A stretch of 64,000 bases of DNA. Origin: Aerobium sp039839275. Its GTDB lineage: Bacteria > Pseudomonadota > Alphaproteobacteria > Rhizobiales > Rhizobiaceae. Positions 52,148 to 59,970 of this stretch are shown one piece after another. Positions within the stretch are counted from its first letter, which is position 1; each line of letters begins with the position of its first letter. Both the position numbers and the translations under genes were made by a program. The stretch is taken from the NCBI RefSeq assembly GCF_039839275.1, contig NZ_JBDOQP010000001.1:620001-684000 (forward strand), written 5' to 3'. Below the pieces are notes generated by a model that worked only from the letters and a program-made list of their open reading frames with translations, had not been told where the DNA came from and made no database searches.

Positions 52148-52666
52148 ATGAACGGCGAGACGGACGTCGCGGGCGGAAGGGCACTGGAAGGCGTGGCGAT
52201 CGGCTGCCGTGTCGTTTCCATGCTGCTCCTGGCGCTGATGTGCGCGCTCATCGTCGGCCAGGTGGTCGGCCGCAACCTCTTCGATACCGGCATGCCATGG
52301 GCCGACGAACTCGCCCGCTTCTGCGGCGTGGCGATCGTCTTCCTGTGCGTGCCGCTGCTTGCTCTTCGCGGACAGCACGTCGCCGTGGACATGGTTCCGA
52401 TGCTGTTGCCGGACCCCGCGCGGCGATGGGTCGGCCTGTTTGCCGAAATCCTAATCCTCGCCTTCGCCGCGATCGCGCTCTGGGGGCTCTACGCATTTCT
52501 CGGGCGGGCATGGAAATTCGCCAGCCCGTCGCTGGGCATACCCAACTGGGTCTTCTATTCGCCCGCGATCGTCGGATTCTTCCTGCTTGCGGTGATATCG
52601 GCCGTGCGGGTGGTCGGCCTCGTGCGCAACCAACCGCTGCCGCAGGCCGACAAGGTCCTTCCATGA
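52148..52666 (+). CDS. dctQ: TRAP transporter small permease (DctQ)
   Basis: A 172-aa four-span membrane protein. VVSMLLLALMCALIVGQVVGRNLFDTGMPWADELARF holds the first span and the 'W-x-(D/E)E' family motif, read in parts. FLCVPLLALRGQHVAVDMV, IALWGLYAFLG and the last hydrophobic stretch give the rest. It bridges DctM and stabilises the complex. It overlaps dctM by 4 bp. Confidence 0.92.
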   Translation: MNGETDVAGGRALEGVAIGCRVVSMLLLALMCALIVGQVVGRNLFDTGMPWADELARFCGVAIVFLCVPLLALRGQHVAVDMVPMLLPDPARRWVGLFAEILILAFAAIALWGLYAFLGRAWKFASPSLGIPNWVFYSPAIVGFFLLAVISAVRVVGLVRNQPLPQADKVLP

Positions 52667-53940
52667 GCATCGTCCTCATCATCGTCTTCTTCGTCGCGCT
52701 GGTGGTCGGCGCACCGATCGCGGTAGCGCTCGGGCTTTCGTCGGCGCTGGCGATCGTGCTTTTCGACCTGCCCGTCCACGTGCTGGTCCAGCGGGCGGTC
52801 AACGCGCTCGATTCGACGCCCTTGCTGGCGGTGCCGCTGTTCATTCTCGCGGCGAGCCTTCTCAATGCGATGGGCGTGACGACACACATCTTCGATCTCG
52901 TGCGGCTTGTCGTGGGCCGCATCCGCGGTGCCGTCGGGCAGGTCTCGATTCTCGTCAGCCTGATCTTCTCGGGTGTCTCCGGCGCGGCGCTGGCCGACAT
53001 CGGTGCGCTGGGCAAGATCCAGATCGACCAGATGGTGGCGCAAGGCTATACGCGACGCTTCGGCGCGGGTATCACCATAGCTGCAGCCACTATCGGCCCA
53101 ATCTTTCCACCCTCGATACCGTTGATCATCTACGCCAGCGTGACCAATGTCTCGGCGGTGCAGCTCCTTGTCGCGGGGATCGTGCCGGCGCTGCTGATCA
53201 CTGCTCTGCTGATGGCGCAGGTGGCGGTGATGGCGCGTCTCTACGATCTCCCACGTGACACGGTCAGCCCGTCGCTGCCCGCAATCGCGAAGAAGGCGCT
53301 CGTCTCACTGCCGGCGCTAGCGGCTCCGATCCTGCTTATCGGGGGCCTGCTCAGCGGCTATTTCGGACCGACGGAGGTCGCCGGGGTCACTGTCGCCTAC
53401 GCACTGCTGATCGGCTTTCTTGTCTATCGCACACTGACCTTGAAGGCGGTCTGGGAGAGCCTGCGCGAGACTGCGGAAGCCACGGCGGGCATTCTCTTCA
53501 TCGTCGCGACGGCAGCGGTGTTTGCCTGGGTCCTGACGCTGGACCGCGTCCCCGCAGTCGCTGGAAGTTTCCTTCTCGGGCTCTCCGACAATCCACTCGT
53601 GCTTCTGCTGCTGGTCAATCTGCTGCTGCTTGTCGTCGGCATGTTCCTGGAGTCGATCGCAGCGATCCTCATCATCGCGCCGATCGTCGCACCGGCACTG
53701 CATGCGGCGGGCGTCGACCCGCTGCAACTGGGCATCGTGTTCGTGCTCAACCTGATGATCGGGCTGCTGACGCCGCCGGTCGGCATGAGCCTCTACATGG
53801 TCTCGATCATCGCCAAGATGCCGGTGCATTCGGTGGTGCGCGGGGTTCTTCCGTTCTTCGTTCCTCTCGTCCTGTCGCTGCTGGTGGTGTCCGCAATACC
53901 CGCCGTTTCGACGTGGCTCCCCAATCTTCTGTCGCAGTAG
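52663..53940 (+). CDS. dctM: TRAP transporter large permease (DctM)
   Basis: A 425-aa membrane transport subunit with about twelve spans. Family features include FFVALVVGAPIAVALGLSSA at the N-terminus, FSGVSGAALADIGALGKI, TIGPIFPPSIPLIIYASVTNVS and LLTPPVGMSLYMVS, read in parts. It carries substrate with Na+. ATG 52663 overlaps dctQ, so all three TRAP genes form one operon that goes on into the VOC, RuBisCO-like and kinase genes. Confidence 0.94.
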   Translation: MSIVLIIVFFVALVVGAPIAVALGLSSALAIVLFDLPVHVLVQRAVNALDSTPLLAVPLFILAASLLNAMGVTTHIFDLVRLVVGRIRGAVGQVSILVSLIFSGVSGAALADIGALGKIQIDQMVAQGYTRRFGAGITIAAATIGPIFPPSIPLIIYASVTNVSAVQLLVAGIVPALLITALLMAQVAVMARLYDLPRDTVSPSLPAIAKKALVSLPALAAPILLIGGLLSGYFGPTEVAGVTVAYALLIGFLVYRTLTLKAVWESLRETAEATAGILFIVATAAVFAWVLTLDRVPAVAGSFLLGLSDNPLVLLLLVNLLLLVVGMFLESIAAILIIAPIVAPALHAAGVDPLQLGIVFVLNLMIGLLTPPVGMSLYMVSIIAKMPVHSVVRGVLPFFVPLVLSLLVVSAIPAVSTWLPNLLSQ

Positions 53941-53949
53941 GTAATTTTC

Positions 53950-54489
53950 ATGAGCAGGTTTCTGGGTGCGATCCGTCAGCTCGGCTATGTGGTCGACGAT
54001 ATCGAAGCGGCGATGACGCACTGGCATGAGGTCATGGGCGTCGGTCCGTGGTTCTACAATCCCAAGGTGCCGATCGAAGACTACCGATATGACGGCAACT
54101 CCTATGAGCCGCACAATTCGGTGGCGCTCGCCAATAGCGGCTTCATACAGGTGGAACTGATCCAGTGCCGCAACGACGCGCCGTCCATGTATCGCGACTT
54201 TCGCCAGGCCGGCAGGCTCGGCCTTCAGCATGTCGCCTTCTGGACGCAGTCGTATGACGAGGACCTCGCCCGGATGGAAGCGCAGGGGTTTGCGCCGAAG
54301 ATGAGCGGCAAGGTCGGCGAGAATGGCCGCTTCGTCTATTTCGACAAGGAGGCGCATCCGGGCACGGTGATTGAGCTTTCCGAAGTGATGGGGCCAAAGG
54401 GACGGATGTTTGACATGATCCGCGCGGCGTCCGAAGGCTGGGACGGCAACGATCCGGTCCGGCCTTTCCCCGACCTCTCGGCGATCTGA
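53950..54489 (+). CDS. VOC family protein, probable sugar-acid epimerase or isomerase
   Basis: A 179-aa vicinal-oxygen-chelate protein with two beta-alpha modules. It begins FLGAIRQLGYVVDDIEAAMTHWHEVMGVGPWF; the metal residues are likely the His in HVAFW, Gln in VELIQ and the late Glu in VIELSEV. This 'methylmalonyl-CoA epimerase-like' look suits a 1,1-proton-transfer step. It sits between the TRAP importer and the RuBisCO-like gene (2 bp apart), so it probably acts in the same pathway. The exact reaction is unknown. Confidence 0.85.
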   Translation: MSRFLGAIRQLGYVVDDIEAAMTHWHEVMGVGPWFYNPKVPIEDYRYDGNSYEPHNSVALANSGFIQVELIQCRNDAPSMYRDFRQAGRLGLQHVAFWTQSYDEDLARMEAQGFAPKMSGKVGENGRFVYFDKEAHPGTVIELSEVMGPKGRMFDMIRAASEGWDGNDPVRPFPDLSAI

Positions 54490-54490
54490 G

Positions 54491-55771
54491 ATGCCGGTGC
54501 GCGACGATCGCATAGAGGCGAACTACCTGATCGAGACGCCGCTGGAGCCGGCCAGGATCGCGGCGATCATGGCGGGCGAGCAGAGCTGCGGTACATTCGT
54601 CCGCGTCGCCGGCGAGACCGACGAATTGCGCGAGCGCGCGGCAGCCGAGGTTCTGTCGGTAGAGGAGATCGAAAGCGTGGACGCCCCGAGCCTCACCAGC
54701 GCGTGGCTTGAGCGCAAGGGAACGCAGGGGCCGTGGCGGCGCGCCAAGGTGACGGTTTCGTTCCCGGTCGCCAATATGGGTGCAAACCTGCCAACGCTGG
54801 CCGCAACGGTTGCCGGCAACCTGTACGACCTCGGAGAGGTCACCGGCCTGCGCCTGCTCGACATCGCGATTTCGCAGCACTACCGCGCCCGTTTCGAGAT
54901 GCCGCTGGCGGGCGTTTCGGGCACGCGCAAGCTGCTGGGTGTTCATGATCGACCGATCTTCGGCACGATCATCAAGCCGAACGTTGGTCTTCGGTCGCAC
55001 GAGATCGCGGAACTCGTCGCGGTCCTGTGCGAGGCGGGCGTCGACTTCATCAAGGATGACGAGATTTGCGCCAACCCCGACCACGCGCCGCTGGCGGAAC
55101 GCGTGCCGGCGGTGATGAAAGTGGTGCGCGCGCATCGTGATCGAACCGGCAAGGAGGTGATGGTTGCATTCAACATCACCGATGAGACCGATGCCATGCG
55201 CCGCCATGCCGAACTCGTCGAGCGTGAGGGCGGGTTGTGCGTAATGGCCAGTCTCAACTGGTGCGGCCTTTCCGCTATGCAGACGCTGCGGCGCGCAACG
55301 CCGCTTGCCATTCACGGCCATCGCAACGGCTTCGGCGCGCTGTCGCGCCATCCGCTGCTGGGCATTGGCTTCGACGCCTATCAGGCGCTGTATCGGCTTG
55401 CCGGGGTGGACCACATGCATGTGCACGGCATCGGTGGAAAGTTCTCCGATCAGCCCGCCGAAGTCGAGGCCGGGGCACGACGCTGCCTGCAGCCTCTTGC
55501 TGCCGATGCCGCCGATAGCTCGGACATCGTGATGCCGGCGTTCTCCTCCGGCCAGTGGGCCGGCACGTTGCCAGTGACGGCGCAGGCGACCGGGTCGGGA
55601 GACTTCATGTTCATGGCCGGAGGCGGAATTCTGGCGCACCCCGATGGTCCGGCAGCCGGCGTAAAGAGCCTGCGCCAGGCGTGGGAGGCGGTATCGGAAG
55701 GGCGCGACCTGGCGGAGGCCGCGGCCGCGCGGCCGGAACTTCAGGCAGCGCTTGCCTTCTTCGGGCGATGA
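54491..55771 (+). CDS. RuBisCO-like protein (form IV, acid-sugar catabolism type)
   Basis: A 426-aa member of the RuBisCO large-subunit superfamily. The catalytic core is kept: GTIIKPNVGL (Lys), GVDFIKDDEICANP (carbamylated Lys, Asp, Glu metal ligands), LAIHGHRNG (His), HVHGIGGKFSD (loop-6-like Lys) and MAGGGILAHP. The N-terminal domain starts IEANYLIETPLEPARIAAIMAGEQS. The neighbour genes (TRAP, DUF1537 kinase) place it with RLPs that decarboxylate or transcarboxylate 3-keto acid-sugar phosphates, such as OiaX, and not with the methionine-salvage MtnW. It is not a CO2-fixing enzyme. It is 1 bp from the kinase gene. Confidence 0.9.
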   Translation: MPVRDDRIEANYLIETPLEPARIAAIMAGEQSCGTFVRVAGETDELRERAAAEVLSVEEIESVDAPSLTSAWLERKGTQGPWRRAKVTVSFPVANMGANLPTLAATVAGNLYDLGEVTGLRLLDIAISQHYRARFEMPLAGVSGTRKLLGVHDRPIFGTIIKPNVGLRSHEIAELVAVLCEAGVDFIKDDEICANPDHAPLAERVPAVMKVVRAHRDRTGKEVMVAFNITDETDAMRRHAELVEREGGLCVMASLNWCGLSAMQTLRRATPLAIHGHRNGFGALSRHPLLGIGFDAYQALYRLAGVDHMHVHGIGGKFSDQPAEVEAGARRCLQPLAADAADSSDIVMPAFSSGQWAGTLPVTAQATGSGDFMFMAGGGILAHPDGPAAGVKSLRQAWEAVSEGRDLAEAAAARPELQAALAFFGR

Positions 55772-55772
55772 G

Positions 55773-57014
55773 ATGGCCGACTACGTCTTCATAGGAGACG
55801 ATTTTACCGGAGCGTCGGACACGTTGGCGACGCTTTCCGAGCGCGGCGTGCCTTCCCGGTTGTTCATGGTTCACCCGACGCCGGGAGACGCAGCCGGGTT
55901 GGACGCCGTAGGTATAGCAACCGATTTAAGGGCACGTACGCCCGGCGAGATCGCGGAGCGGCTCGCGGTTCTGGGGCCGGTCGTTTCGGCCCTGTCGCCG
56001 CGTATCGTGCACTACAAGGTGTGCTCAACATTCGATTCCGCGCCGCATGTCGGCAGCATCGGGCAGGCAGTGCTTGCGCTTGAGGCGGCGCTGTCGCCGA
56101 GCCGGACGATCGTGCTCGGCGGCCAGCCAAGCCTTGGCCGGTATTGTTTCGAGGGGACACTGTTCGCAAGAGCGCCTGACGGCGGCGTCCACCGCATCGA
56201 CCGCCACCCTATCATGAGCCGCCATCCCGTGACGCCGATGGCGGAAGCAGACCTTCGCCGGCATCTCGCCAACCAGGGACTGGAAGGGATGGCGCTGCTG
56301 CCACATCGCGCGCTGGGCCAGCCGCTCGACGAAATCGCGCGGAGCCTTCAGGAGCATGCCCGCATCCTTGCCGACGCGGCTGACGGTGACGATATCGATC
56401 GGCTGGGGCAAGCCCTGCGCGGCCTTGCACGGACTGAAAGACCGCTGCTTGTCGTCGGAGCCAGCAGCGTCGCCGAGGCGGTTTACCCTGCGCCGCCACG
56501 CCACGTCGACATCGGCGATGCGGCAATCCAGCCGGTGCCCGGGCCGCGGCTGGTGATCGCCGGCAGCCGATCCGCCGCGACGGCGACACAGGTGGAGCGG
56601 GCGCGCAGCTTTGCCAAGGTGCCGCTCGATCGTGCCTCGCTCGCCGTCGCCGATGCGCTTGCCGGGCAATGTGCGTCAATGCTTGCCAACGGGACCAACG
56701 TTCTGGTGCATCTGCAGCCCGACGCCGACTACGGCCTTTCCGCCACCGAACTCTCCGAATGGATCGCTGCGCTGGCTGCGGACATTCTCACGCGGCAGCC
56801 TGTCGGTGCCATCGCTGTCGCCGGCGGCGACACGTCGAGCGCGGTGGTCCAGAAGCTCGGTTTCCGCAGCCTTTCGTTCGAGACACGCGCCGGCAGTGGT
56901 GTCGCGATCTGCAGGGGGCATGCGCCCGGCAGCACGCTCGACAGAGCGCGCCTACTTCTCAAGGGCGGGCAGGTCGGGGAAGCAGACCTGTTCGAACGCT
57001 TCGCGACAGGCTGA
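55773..57014 (+). CDS. Four-carbon/acid-sugar kinase family protein (DUF1537)
   Basis: A 413-aa kinase of the DUF1537 family. The N-terminal domain has FIGDDFTGASDTLATLSERGVPSRLF and KVCSTFDSAPHVGSIGQAVL, and the C-terminal nucleotide-binding domain shows LVIAGSRSAATATQVERA, GAIAVAGGDTSSAVVQKLG and GSGVAICRG, read in parts. Family members phosphorylate acid sugars such as threonate, erythronate, 2-oxo-tetronate or 3-oxo-isoapionate. Its product would be the RuBisCO-like enzyme's substrate. ATG 55773 lies 1 bp after that gene. Confidence 0.9.
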   Translation: MADYVFIGDDFTGASDTLATLSERGVPSRLFMVHPTPGDAAGLDAVGIATDLRARTPGEIAERLAVLGPVVSALSPRIVHYKVCSTFDSAPHVGSIGQAVLALEAALSPSRTIVLGGQPSLGRYCFEGTLFARAPDGGVHRIDRHPIMSRHPVTPMAEADLRRHLANQGLEGMALLPHRALGQPLDEIARSLQEHARILADAADGDDIDRLGQALRGLARTERPLLVVGASSVAEAVYPAPPRHVDIGDAAIQPVPGPRLVIAGSRSAATATQVERARSFAKVPLDRASLAVADALAGQCASMLANGTNVLVHLQPDADYGLSATELSEWIAALAADILTRQPVGAIAVAGGDTSSAVVQKLGFRSLSFETRAGSGVAICRGHAPGSTLDRARLLLKGGQVGEADLFERFATG

Positions 57015-57110
57015 CATCTCAGCGTCATGCCGATAGGCTTTGCTGCATCACGATTCCAAAAACGGGCGATCGATGCGCGCTTCTTCACTCTCATGCCGGA
57101 AACGTCGCCC

Positions 57111-58319
57111 ATGACTTTGGCGTCCGAAACACGCCAGCGGGGCAGTGTTGGAGAGGTGTTCATCGCCTTTCTCGGCCTCGGGCTGACCTCATTCGGCGGC
57201 CCTATCGCCCATCTGGGCTATTTTCGCGACGCCTTCGTCGTACGGCGCAAATGGCTGAGCGAGCAGGCCTATGCCGACCTCGTCGCATTGTGCCAATTCC
57301 TGCCCGGTCCCGCATCGAGCCAGGTTGGCATGGCGCTCGGCCTGCAGCGGGCGGGCCATGCCGGAATGCTGGCGGCGTGGATCGGGTTCACGCTGCCGTC
57401 CGCGATGCTGCTGATCGCGTTTGCATATGGGGCGTCGGCGCTCGGCGGCGAGGGCGGCAGCGGTTGGATCGCGGGACTGAAGGCAGCGGCGGTCGCGGTT
57501 GTCGCGCATGCCGTGCTGGGCATGGCAAGAAGCCTAGCACCGGACCGTGAACGCGCCACCATCGCCGTTCTCGGCATGGTTGTGGCAATGCTGATGCCGA
57601 CAGCGGTCGGTCAGGTCGCCGTATTGGTGGCCGGAGGCTTGATCGGCCTGGCGTGGTTGCCGGCCAGCGACACTGGAAACGGGGCGCATGACGACCTTGC
57701 CGTTCCCGTTGGCCGTAGGGCCGGCGCGATCTATCTGCTGATCTTCTTCGTGCTGCTTGCCGGCCTGCCGATGCTGGCTGCCGCCACCGACGATGGCATG
57801 CTGCGCATGGTCGATGGCTTCTATCGCGCCGGCGCGCTCGTCTTCGGCGGCGGCCATGTGGTGCTGCCGCTTCTGCAGGCCGAAACGGTCGAAACCGGGT
57901 TGGTGGGGCGAGAGGCGTTTCTTGCGGGATACGGCGCTGCACAGGCGGTTCCCGGTCCGCTCTTCACCTTTGCCGCCTATCTCGGCGCCGTTCAGCAGAC
58001 ACCGCCGAATGAGGTTGTGGGAGGCGTGATCGCGCTGATCGCGATTTTCGTGCCGTCGGCGCTGCTGATACTGGGTGGGCTGCCTTTCTGGGACGGATTG
58101 AGAAAATCGTCTACCGCCCGCAAGGCGCTCATGGGCATAAACGCGGCCGTCGTCGGGCTGCTGGCCGCCGCGCTCTACGATCCGGTCTTCACGCAGGGTA
58201 TCGCCTCGCCAACCGCGATGGCGATCGCGGCAGCGGCGTTCGTCGCGCTGGCCGCCTGGCAGGTGCCGTCATGGGCGGTGGTGGTTGCCGCCGGTCTCGT
58301 TGGTTTCGTGACGCTGTAA
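57111..58319 (+). CDS. chrA: Chromate efflux transporter (ChrA, long form)
   Basis: A 402-aa membrane protein with two homologous halves (CHR domains). The first reads FLGLGLTSFGGPIAHLGYFRDAFV and LCQFLPGPASSQVGMALG, and the second FYRAGALVFGGGHVVLPLLQAETV and AAQAVPGPLFTFAAYLGA, read in parts. It exports chromate in exchange for other ions. Start ATG 57111 (MTLASETRQ) fits family length; ATG 57093 and 57027 are in frame too, without a better ribosome site. It follows the DUF1537 kinase by ~96 bp, and is likely a separate function. Confidence 0.93.
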   Translation: MTLASETRQRGSVGEVFIAFLGLGLTSFGGPIAHLGYFRDAFVVRRKWLSEQAYADLVALCQFLPGPASSQVGMALGLQRAGHAGMLAAWIGFTLPSAMLLIAFAYGASALGGEGGSGWIAGLKAAAVAVVAHAVLGMARSLAPDRERATIAVLGMVVAMLMPTAVGQVAVLVAGGLIGLAWLPASDTGNGAHDDLAVPVGRRAGAIYLLIFFVLLAGLPMLAAATDDGMLRMVDGFYRAGALVFGGGHVVLPLLQAETVETGLVGREAFLAGYGAAQAVPGPLFTFAAYLGAVQQTPPNEVVGGVIALIAIFVPSALLILGGLPFWDGLRKSSTARKALMGINAAVVGLLAAALYDPVFTQGIASPTAMAIAAAAFVALAAWQVPSWAVVVAAGLVGFVTL

Positions 58320-58415
58320 CGCGCCGCGTCTCAAGGCGAGGCTTGAAACATCTGCGCAAGAACTCAATCATGATCCGTGCGTTGATGTTCCGGAGCATCT
58401 GAAGGGAACCGATCC

Positions 58416-58655
58416 ATGAAAGTCACCTATCATATCGTCGAACATGACGGCGGCTGGGCCTACAAGCTTGGCGACGTCTATTCCGAGACCTTTCCAAGCC
58501 ACGATGCGGCATTGGCTGCGGCGCGGCGCGTCGCCGTGGAGCAACAGCAGCCGGGGCATTCGGCAGGCATTACCTGGGAAGACGCCAAAGGTGAGTGGCA
58601 CGAGGAAGTGGCCCGTGGCGACGACAGGCCACAAGTCGACGTCGAGGATGGTTGA
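58416..58655 (+). CDS. DUF2188 domain-containing protein
   Basis: A 79-aa cytosolic protein with the DUF2188 beta-beta-alpha-beta pattern: YHIVEHDGGWAYKLGDVYSETFPSHDAALAAARRVAVEQ. The 'GGWA.....YSE.F...DAAL.AA' spacing is the family mark. The function is unknown. ATG 58416 follows GAAGGGAAC, a good ribosome site. Confidence 0.85.
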   Translation: MKVTYHIVEHDGGWAYKLGDVYSETFPSHDAALAAARRVAVEQQQPGHSAGITWEDAKGEWHEEVARGDDRPQVDVEDG

Positions 58656-58844
58656 TATCGCGATTCCGGTTTCGCGGACCTGTGCAAGAAAGGCGCCGCG
58701 CCGCCAGTAGGCGACCGCAAGATGCTCGCCCTTGGACAGGCCGCACGCTTCTCGCCAATGGCGGTGAATCGCTTGGACATCGATAAATTCGGCGGTGGTT
58801 CATACGCAAGCCTCGGGCCGGAGATCTCATCCAGCCCTAAAACT

Positions 58845-58863
58845 TGACTAACATGATCATGTT
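58845..58863 (+). promoter_or_regulatory. Candidate RirA iron-responsive operator and dyad upstream of the AraC gene
   Basis: TGA-N9-TCA (58845-58859) matches the IRO box bound by RirA in Rhizobiales. It overlaps a 14-bp palindrome AACATGATCATGTT (58850-58863) and a TTGACT -35-like sequence (58844-58849). It lies 59 bp before the GTG of the AraC gene. Iron-replete repression of that gene is inferred. Confidence 0.6.
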
Positions 58864-58921
58864 TGGCTTATAGGGTGGGCGAGGGGGCGGCAATGAAGGC
58901 CCCCGCCAGGAGATCCGCCCG

Positions 58922-59821
58922 GTGCAGACCAAACCTTTCGGCCCCCGCATGCACAGCGAGATCGAAGGCTTCGTTGTCGTCGGCGAACTGAAATGGCGCG
59001 CGTGGGCGGGTATCGTCGCCGACATCTGGGAGGTCGAATGCAGCGCGAGCGCCAACGGCACCTATCTGTCGCCCGACCCGCGCCTCTTCATCCCGATGGA
59101 CCTGAAAGGGCACGGACGCTTCCTGCTTCGCATGGACGAAGGCGCGCGAAGCTACGCGCATGAGCTTCCCTACTCGATGAGCTACATTCCGGCGGACCAG
59201 GAGGTACGCGGCGAGGCGTTGGGGCTGACGCGCATCAAGCATCTCGACCTGCACATGAGCGAAGTCTCCATCAGGCGTCGGTTCGGACGTGCGCTGAGGC
59301 GAGAGAACCTGGTCGAACCGCGCCTTGGCCTCGAAGACGAACGGATTGCGACGCTGGCGCGCCTCATTGCCGCGACGCTCGAGGCGGATGAGCCTTGCCA
59401 CGACCTTTACCTCGACGGGCTGACGAATGCGCTACTTGCAGTGCTCTTCGACGTGCGGCCAGAGACGCGAAAGCGCCGGCCAGCGCTGTCGCGCGCGCAA
59501 TTGCGGTTGGTCATGGACCATGTCGACGCTCATTGCCTGGAGACGATCCGGCTGAGCGACCTGGCGCGGCTGATCGGCCTTTCGGACACCTACTTTAGTC
59601 ATGCTTTCAAGGCGGCTGCCGGCGTGCCGCCGCATCGCTGGGTGATGCAGGTCCGGATCGCCAAGGCCCAGGAGATGCTGGCGCGGTCCGACCAGCCTGT
59701 CAGTGCCGTGGCGGCGCAATGCGGATTTGCCGACCAGGCACATTTCAACCGCGTGTTTCGATCGGTGGCGGGCACGACCCCGGCGTCGTGGAAGCGCGAA
59801 AATCGAGGCGACGGAGAGTGA
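58922..59821 (+). CDS. AraC family transcriptional regulator of siderophore uptake
   Basis: A 299-aa regulator. The N-terminal ~180 residues form a ligand domain like that of PchR/RhrA-type siderophore regulators (RLFIPMDLKGHGRFLLRMDE, YSMSYIPADQEV). The C-terminal ~100 residues carry two HTHs: IRLSDLARLIGLSDTYFSHAFKAAAGVPPHRWV and VSAVAAQCGFADQAHFNRVFRSVAGTTPASW, read in parts. It probably activates the receptor gene 149 bp downstream when its siderophore is bound. GTG 58922 follows AGGAG. A candidate RirA box lies upstream. Confidence 0.9.
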   Translation: MQTKPFGPRMHSEIEGFVVVGELKWRAWAGIVADIWEVECSASANGTYLSPDPRLFIPMDLKGHGRFLLRMDEGARSYAHELPYSMSYIPADQEVRGEALGLTRIKHLDLHMSEVSIRRRFGRALRRENLVEPRLGLEDERIATLARLIAATLEADEPCHDLYLDGLTNALLAVLFDVRPETRKRRPALSRAQLRLVMDHVDAHCLETIRLSDLARLIGLSDTYFSHAFKAAAGVPPHRWVMQVRIAKAQEMLARSDQPVSAVAAQCGFADQAHFNRVFRSVAGTTPASWKRENRGDGE

Positions 59822-59970
59822 CAATCCTGCATCACTCAACGCTGCAAGCTACAATTGGGACCAAGAATGCTCAATTTTGCCAAGACTGTACAAGCCGTCG
59901 CCCTTAAGTGGAAATAAGCAGTCAAGTTTGAAGCCGGTGGGTGCCGGTATCGACTTGATCTGGGGGTAAC

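Noticed and set aside
54143..55639. 498-codon open frame on the minus strand
   Set aside because: Antisense shadow of the VOC and RuBisCO-like genes; no family features.
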